Shown one piece after another: positions 42,560-47,594 of a stretch of 47,594 nt of DNA (its first letter is position 1; each line of letters starts with the position of its first letter). The notes under the pieces are model-generated. The model worked only from the letters and a program-made list of their open reading frames with translations, did no database searches and had not been told where the DNA came from. The DNA is from Bacillota bacterium. Its GTDB lineage: Bacteria; Bacillota; Sulfobacillia; DUSP01; JBFMCS01. Made by a program: the position numbers and the translations under genes. The stretch spans positions 1 through 47,594 of the forward strand of contig JBFMCS010000003.1 of the NCBI GenBank assembly GCA_040754315.1, read 5' to 3'.

Positions 42560-45500
42560 TTAAGAGGTTTCTCTCCACCGGCAATCCGGCCATTCACTGC
42601 AAGCCAGGAACGTGCCGTAGCGGGAGGACTTGAGACATACCCTTCCGCCGCAATCCGGACATCTTAGATCCATGTCCTTTAGGAATTTGACCACAACTGA
42701 CCTTGGAATGCTGACCGTACGGTGCCGTTCACTTGCGTGGGACGGGCAGCCAAAGAAGGGGCCGTACTTGCCCCATATTAACCTCATGGGCCGGCCGCAA
42801 TCGAGGCATGTGGGTGTGGGGCGGCTTTCAGACAGGTATTGGCAAAGGTAAACCAGGAAGGCGTGCTTGGCCTGACTGTTCAGTTGTTCTCGAAGAAGCG
42901 CTGCTCCGGTGAGCTCCACAAGTCTTCGCACGATGGGAGGACTGGAGAGCCGTATCATCTGTTCGGCCGAGTAGCCGTGGGAAAGTGGGCTGAGGTTGCC
43001 GAAGTAGGCCACGTCCCTGTCAATGAAAGCCATCCTCTGGTGGAGATTCGAGCGGCACACGATACTCAACCCCTCGATCGATGAGGCCTCCGACAACAAT
43101 TGGCGAGTCTTCCCATCTGCTGGGGAGGGCTCCCTCGTGACGATCATCACCCTGGCACCCTTCTCACACAGGCATTGAAAGCCCTTGAGCGCTTCACGGA
43201 AACGCTTCTCGCGAATATACGGGCTATAGAGGATGACCTGGCTTCTTGCCCGTCGCATGTCCTCCGCCAAGAGGGCATGGAAGGCGTTACTGTCACAGAC
43301 AAGGATGTCATGAGGTCTCAGGGGATCAGCGCCGGTGGGGCTGCCCGAGTTGGCCTTGATCACCTCCCTGGAATCAAGGAACCTGTATGGGTCAGGGTAG
43401 TCCAGCAGGGTTCTAAGACTGTCATCCTTACCAGTCCTTGCCTCCAGATGAGCTCGGTCCCCTACTATCACCAGTTTGCCCTTGGCACGGGTGCAGGCCA
43501 CGTTCAGCAGGCGCATTGCGTTACTGCCAAAGCCGCCCTTCAGGAGCCTCCCTATCCTATAGGGGAAGTCATCCACTATGTCAAAGATAATGAAGTGTTT
43601 CTCGGCCCCCTGGAAACGATGCACCGTCGCAATTTCTACCTGGCTGGAGTCAAGCCCGTACTCCTCCGCCAGTGCATGCAGCAACCGGGCCTGTGCCCTG
43701 TAGGGCGTTATGACTCCAACTTCTCCACTTCCGTTCACGGTGATCTCTCTTGCCAGTAGGATGCTGACCAGGGCACTATAGAGATTGTACCGTGAATAGC
43801 CGGGCTCTGAACGGGCACACCAGCAGCCAGCCATGGAGGTGTCGCAGAACACCAAGGCGTGGTCAGGCTTTGGGTAACTCCGGGTCGCGGCCATGTATTC
43901 GTGTGGTTTGGCCTTGTGCTCCAGGTTATTATCTTTATAGGCCAGCCGGTTGGCCAGGTTGCCTATGGCGGGGTGCATTCTGTGTTGCTCAGTGAGGATG
44001 GAAAGACGTGGGTCATGGACAACCTTTCCGCTGGCATCAACCAGACCTGCCTGTTCAAAGATATCCCTGGTCATCCACTTGCTGCCCATGGGGTAGTCTC
44101 CGGGGTCACTGGCCGCGGCTATGGGTGGTAGTTGGCGGAAGTCACCAGATACGACCACACGCCGGGCCGAACAGCCTGCGGCGAACCATACGTTGGGCAG
44201 TGGTGCCATGCTGGCCTCATCAATAATAATGGTGTCAAAGGGAGTCTCGTGGAGCTCTGGCATGATGGCCAGCCGGTAGAGCGTCGCACCTACAACGCGA
44301 GCGCCAGCCAGGATGGTCCGGGGGAGAGCCTCCAGATCTAATTCGATCCTGGTGATTGAGCTGGCCAATTCTTCTAAGCTTGCGCGGAGACGGTTGATCT
44401 CCCGGCGCATATTGAGGGGGTCCGTTCCCCCACGGCGTTTTGCCAGTGCCATCTTCAAGCGCTGGATTTCCTCGGCCTGCCTGAGGGTTTCGAGCGTGTC
44501 ATGAGACTCCATCTCGAGGTTCAAACGCTGCTCTGACAGTTCTCTCACCAATCTGTCGGCACTATCCGTCTGCCGCTCTAACCTTATGGCAGGTGCGAAA
44601 AACCCCTTGGGCAACCCGCGTTGGCGCGCTCGTTTCAGCCTCTCACACAACCTGTCCCTCTTGGTGAGAGCCTCGATCTCCGCTTCCTTCAACCTCCTGG
44701 CCCTGGCTTCCAACTGCACAAGGGTGGTCCTGAGGCGTTGCACCTCCGGTTCCCGTTTTTGGGCCTCCTCTATGTATCTTGCGCTCGATTCGAGGCGGGC
44801 TATTTGTCTTGACACCCGCTTTCGCTCGGCTTCGAAAACCGCCTTCTCCTCGCGCAAGGGCCTGGCCTTGTCCTCAATGACAGCCTCCAGGGTGATGCCT
44901 GCCACCGAGGGGTCTGGTCTCTGGGGTTCTCCGACCCTGATGACAGTGCCCGGCTCCCGTTCCGTCTCAGGGAGGTATTGGAGCACAGCGAGCACCGCTG
45001 CGTCAACCGCCACGTTGGTGTGGGATGTGACGAGCACGCGTTCCCTTCCCTGGAGCAAAGCAGCGAGTTTGCCGATGGTCCTTGTCTTTCCTGTTCCTGG
45101 GGGTCCCCAGATGAAGCAAACTTGGCTCGTCTGGCAATTGAGAATGGCCCGTCGCTGGCCTTCATTGAGTCCGTCAAGATGGTCTATGTGAGCGTGAGGA
45201 AGGCCGGCATCACACGAGTCTCCCTCTAGGCGAAAGAGGCGAACCGCAAGGTCCTTGTTGGCATGTAGACTGCCAAAGACCGTATCCGCAAGCCGCGACC
45301 TCAAGATCTCCAAGAGATAGTACGGGGAGACCAGCAAGGTGCCGCCAGGCACCAATGGGCCAAGATCCTCCTTCAGGCTCAGAATGATTTCCAAGCCCTG
45401 CATACCTACGACTACCGTTTGATACTTGAGATCTCCCAGCCGGAGCTGGCCTGGGGTGTCACAGGGTAGTGCGATCTCGGAATCCACGAGGAAGGCGTAG

Positions 45501-45643
45501 AGATAAGATGTGCCCAAGCGCCCGTGGCGACGGCCATGGCGAAGCACGAGGGGTTCGGTACCGAACTCCTTCTTGACGGCATCGATCTCGTCTTCCAGGG
45601 CGGCCATTAGCTGTTGCGTAATAGCTGTAAAGGTATCAGCCAT
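42560..45643 (-). CDS. SF1 helicase fused to a PLD-like domain and two topoisomerase-type zinc ribbons
   Basis: 1027 residues, first gene of the four-gene system. The Upf1/Dna2-like SF1 core has Walker A FIWGPPGTGKTRTIGKLAAL (180-187), a charged coiled-coil insertion (about 260-440), Walker B TIIIDEASMAPLPN (472-478), SGDFRQLPPI, TEQHRMHPAIGNLANR and VHRFQGAEKHFIIFD with LLNVACTRAKGKL. Residues about 775-915 form a PLD-like domain whose motif is HQRMAFIDRDVAYFGNLS, with Arg in place of the usual HKD Lys. Two C4 topoisomerase-type ribbons end the protein; the second (C995, C998, C1015, C1021) is intact and the first lacks its fourth Cys. Start ATG 45643 follows AAGGGAG. Confidence 0.88.
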   Translation of the reverse strand: MADTFTAITQQLMAALEDEIDAVKKEFGTEPLVLRHGRRHGRLGTSYLYAFLVDSEIALPCDTPGQLRLGDLKYQTVVVGMQGLEIILSLKEDLGPLVPGGTLLVSPYYLLEILRSRLADTVFGSLHANKDLAVRLFRLEGDSCDAGLPHAHIDHLDGLNEGQRRAILNCQTSQVCFIWGPPGTGKTRTIGKLAALLQGRERVLVTSHTNVAVDAAVLAVLQYLPETEREPGTVIRVGEPQRPDPSVAGITLEAVIEDKARPLREEKAVFEAERKRVSRQIARLESSARYIEEAQKREPEVQRLRTTLVQLEARARRLKEAEIEALTKRDRLCERLKRARQRGLPKGFFAPAIRLERQTDSADRLVRELSEQRLNLEMESHDTLETLRQAEEIQRLKMALAKRRGGTDPLNMRREINRLRASLEELASSITRIELDLEALPRTILAGARVVGATLYRLAIMPELHETPFDTIIIDEASMAPLPNVWFAAGCSARRVVVSGDFRQLPPIAAASDPGDYPMGSKWMTRDIFEQAGLVDASGKVVHDPRLSILTEQHRMHPAIGNLANRLAYKDNNLEHKAKPHEYMAATRSYPKPDHALVFCDTSMAGCWCARSEPGYSRYNLYSALVSILLAREITVNGSGEVGVITPYRAQARLLHALAEEYGLDSSQVEIATVHRFQGAEKHFIIFDIVDDFPYRIGRLLKGGFGSNAMRLLNVACTRAKGKLVIVGDRAHLEARTGKDDSLRTLLDYPDPYRFLDSREVIKANSGSPTGADPLRPHDILVCDSNAFHALLAEDMRRARSQVILYSPYIREKRFREALKGFQCLCEKGARVMIVTREPSPADGKTRQLLSEASSIEGLSIVCRSNLHQRMAFIDRDVAYFGNLSPLSHGYSAEQMIRLSSPPIVRRLVELTGAALLREQLNSQAKHAFLVYLCQYLSESRPTPTCLDCGRPMRLIWGKYGPFFGCPSHASERHRTVSIPRSVVVKFLKDMDLRCPDCGGRVCLKSSRYGTFLACSEWPDCRWRETS

Positions 45644-46067
45644 GTGCTTGCTCCCTTGAATCGAAACCGATTGGGGAAAAGGCAGCGAGAAGGTCGAATT
45701 CCGTAGTACTCTTCTCGCATTCTCTTAGGAATTCCTTTCGTGGCAGGAAGAAAATGGAGAGGGTAGTGATGTTTCACCGGTAGCGCATTTGTGGCTAGCG
45801 ACTAGAGGGGAATCAATATGACCGTTTACACTGGTGCAGTGATTGGGCGGTAAATACGGTTCATCTGTAACAGTGGGCTTACAACCTTGGTGGATCTGGT
45901 GGTCAGTCAGTGTTGGACTCTTAGGCCGCTGAGTGTCTGAAGGCGGGGCGGTTAAAGAGAGCCTGGGGGCGTGAGGACGACCGTACCTTGGCTTGAAAAT
46001 AGAGAGGTTTTGTGTAAATGGCTAGTACTACCAACTAAAAGCGGCACCCGATTTCGTCCGATCCTGG
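45644..46067. other. Promoter-side region of the four-gene system
   Basis: No credible gene in about 420 bases. A short dyad, AATCG-AAAC-CGATT (near 45659-45672), lies just upstream of the helicase ribosome site, and a GGAATTC direct repeat lies near 45695 and 45730. No clear -35/-10 pair stands out. Confidence 0.35.
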
Positions 46068-46265
46068 GAGAGTAACTGGGTAAAGCTGACCGCGTGTTTC
46101 AACTACCCGTGTGAGATCTGCCGGATCATCTATACCACCAACACCATCGAGGGCTATCACCGGCAGCTGCGGAAGGTGACCAATAAGAAGACCGCGTACC
46201 TCCGGCAGAACCCCGCCGGGCGCTCGGGTTGCTTTCCAGTACTGCCCTATCCTCCTGGCGAGTAA
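46068..46265 (+). mobile_element. IS256-family transposase, C-terminal remnant
   Basis: A 66-codon open piece reads NWVKLTACFNYPCEICRIIY then TTNTIEGYHRQLRKVTNKK. This is the highly characteristic C-terminal motif of IS256 transposases ('F.YP..IR..IYTTN.IE..NR..RK'). It then loses similarity before the stop. The rest of the element is absent. Confidence 0.85.
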
Positions 46266-46401
46266 AGACCCATTTAACACGAAAATTGGCCTATTCTGGG
46301 GCGGCTTGACAAGTAGATATGAGCAAGTCGAAAAAGGGCAAAATAATCCAAGCCGATGCCAGATAATGCATCAGCCAGGCGGCTATTCAGCGACCGAACG
46401 C

Positions 46402-46792
46402 TCATGCGGTCTTAGGGTGCTCTGTCACCACCACCAGGCCTATCTTCCTGGCCTCAGCAATTATCCTCTTGACCCGGAATACGTCTTGCTTCAGCTTTGC
46501 GACTTCAAAGTGGGCTTCATCGTAATCTTCGTTGTTCTTCAGTAAGTTGCAGATGCTCACGAGGATCTTTCTCGCTAATCCGACCAGGGCTCTTTTTGCA
46601 CCACGCCGTTGCTGGACCTTCCAATACCAAGAGGATAAATAGCTGTCACGCACTCGAGTGGTGGACCAGGCGACCTCACATAGGATGCGTTTTAGATAGG
46701 TGTTACCCTTGGTGGTGCGAGTGGACTTTTTTCCCCTGCACTTTCGTTATTGCCAGGGCTTAAGCCCGCCCAGGAACAAATGCGTTCGAACA
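46402..46792 (-). mobile_element. IS110-family transposase, C-terminal remnant (frameshifted)
   Basis: On the minus strand FERICSWAGLSPGNNESAG (46790-46735) is followed, after a frameshift near 46735, by KSTRTTKGNTYLKRILCEVA, then RRGAKRALVGLARKILV and HFEVAKLKQDVF to the stop at 46402. The 'SWAGL.PGNNESAGK.KS..T.KGN.YLR' block is diagnostic for the IS110/IS1111 C-terminal domain with its serine nucleophile region. Confidence 0.85.
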
Positions 46793-46962
46793 AGGGGCAA
46801 CAGTTGGTTGTGCTCTAAGGCAATCAGGTTAGGTTACACCTCGAGGTTATACCTTCAAAATGGAATCAACCTTTCGTCCCTGATAACCCTAACATAGCAG
46901 AAAAAACGGGCCTTTGTGATCAGCCATTTTCATGCTCGGTTGTGCCTAATAGGCATGTGCGG

Positions 46963-47106
46963 TTACACAAATGATTTGCACTCCCGTGCCGGATACATAT
47001 AGATCAACATCTGGAACATAGAACAGTACCGTACCAGAAGCTCAATGGTCCACCGAATGGCGTGCTCGGCGCTGTTTGCCGTCCACTTGATTTGCTTGTT
47101 ATGCAC
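46963..47106 (-). CDS. Small ORF, second gene of a toxin-antitoxin-like cassette
   Basis: 47 codons from GTG 47106, one base after the upstream gene's stop. It begins HNKQIKWTANSAEHAIRWTI. The 'W....AEHAI' start faintly recalls DUF4258-type small proteins ('WT.HA...'), but the frame is short and its end looks degraded. It may be a truncated toxin gene, or not translated at all. Confidence 0.35.
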   Translation of the reverse strand: MHNKQIKWTANSAEHAIRWTIELLVRYCSMFQMLIYMYPARECKSFV

Positions 47107-47107
47107 A

Positions 47108-47326
47108 TCATTGATGTGCGACCGGATGGAGCTCGTAGATTCGCTCGTATTTCGCCGCCGCCCCCAGGTCGCCTTGGCGAAGAGCATCCCTCACGTTGTC
47201 CAATTTGTGGGCATCTTCAAGGTTGAGATAAGGCGACCAACCGGTGTCGTCTTCCATTGGTTCAACATCAACCTCGGCTACATATCGGTCTTCATGCACA
47301 TACTTCGATTTCTTGCGCTGTTTCAC
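47108..47326 (-). CDS. Small conserved acidic protein, possible antitoxin
   Basis: 72 residues from GTG 47326, chosen because GGAGG lies eight bases upstream (the frame is open to 47359). The sequence begins KQRKKSKYVHEDRYVAEVDV, continues EDDTGWSPYLNLEDAHKLDN and ends VRDALRQGDLGAAAKYERIY plus ELHPVA. Proteins of this pattern recur in many bacteria as the first gene of small two-gene cassettes, often beside a DUF4258 protein; that association is from memory. An acidic, small first gene tightly followed by another small ORF suggests an antitoxin. Confidence 0.65.
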   Translation of the reverse strand: MKQRKKSKYVHEDRYVAEVDVEPMEDDTGWSPYLNLEDAHKLDNVRDALRQGDLGAAAKYERIYELHPVAHQ

Positions 47327-47594
47327 CGTTACCGCCTCCGAGTAAACGACTGATCCCATCGGCCCGGATCCGGGCAGTAGGCAGTGATCAGAACCACGGG
47401 GCTACCATGACCTCTCGGGATACCCCATACAGCATGAATCGGTGCTCGGTTTCTATCCTTTTGTAAGAACCGATTTTCCGCACATCAGGTATGTTCTTCT
47501 AAGCAAGCCGCTACGTGTGGGCATAATTGGTCAGGAGGTATCGTAGGCAGCATAGAACGTGATCGGTTTGAACCCGAAAGCGCTCAAGAGACTG

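Noticed and set aside
39209-45643. Calling the operon a BREX system
   Set aside because: Only one ATPase resembles BrxD; BrxA, BrxB, BrxC, PglX and PglZ are all absent from the window.
47327-47594. Short minus-strand peptide (VRKIGSYKRIETEHRFM...) as a toxin gene
   Set aside because: Only about 31 codons, no ribosome site, and no family I can name; nothing else is visible in this end segment.

Overview
The window looks like a chromosome segment of a GC-rich, anaerobic, spore-forming Bacillota (Clostridia grade, Peptococcaceae/Moorella-like). The pointers are an alpha/beta-type small acid-soluble spore protein, a tungsten-type aldehyde ferredoxin oxidoreductase (AOR) with its own polyferredoxin and MoaD, many sigma-54 enhancer-binding proteins, strong AGGAGG ribosome sites with frequent GTG/TTG starts, and a dnaE-pyk-fxsA housekeeping block. 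I saw no rRNA, tRNA or CRISPR array.

Layout. 1-2 kb: a transposase end and a PrsA/SurA-like foldase. 2-18 kb: a sigma-54-controlled catabolic region. It has three complete enhancer-binding proteins, and I find a convincing -24/-12 promoter beside each one (3901-3915, 8645-8659, 15785-15799, all on the minus strand). The best-preserved operon encodes a putrescine-type aminotransferase, a four-cluster polyferredoxin, AOR, MoaD and a spermidine synthase homologue. This reads as putrescine -> 4-aminobutanal -> GABA with reduced ferredoxin as the electron product. A second aminotransferase lies opposite its own regulator, with two matching TTATC-N6-GATAA dyads between them. Several neighbours are decayed: two sodium:solute symporter remnants, an opine-dehydrogenase N-terminus and a 2-oxoacid:ferredoxin oxidoreductase beta remnant.

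17.8-30.6 kb: housekeeping genes, mostly on the minus strand: fxsA, pyruvate kinase, a DUF2007-like gene, dnaE, an Nth-type glycosylase, murD, an aspartate-type aminotransferase, an MBL-fold hydrolase, a tandem nitrilase-fold protein, a spore protein and a MagIII-like glycosylase. 31-38 kb: accessory genes: a Phd-Uma2 fusion, more pseudogenes, an MntA/HepT-type pair whose toxin has lost its C-terminus, a nitrilase / small membrane protein / NCS1 permease operon, and an iron-containing alcohol dehydrogenase.

38-47.6 kb: an island between IS110 and IS256 remnants. It holds a tightly coupled four-gene operon (45643 down to 39209): an SF1 helicase fused to a PLD-like domain and topoisomerase-type zinc ribbons, an unrecognised helical protein, and two different P-loop ATPases, one resembling the BrxD/DUF2791 ATPases of phage-defence systems. 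There is no methyltransferase, PglZ or other BREX core gene. This is the best candidate for an undescribed defence or DNA-processing system. A small two-gene cassette resembling a toxin-antitoxin locus closes the window.
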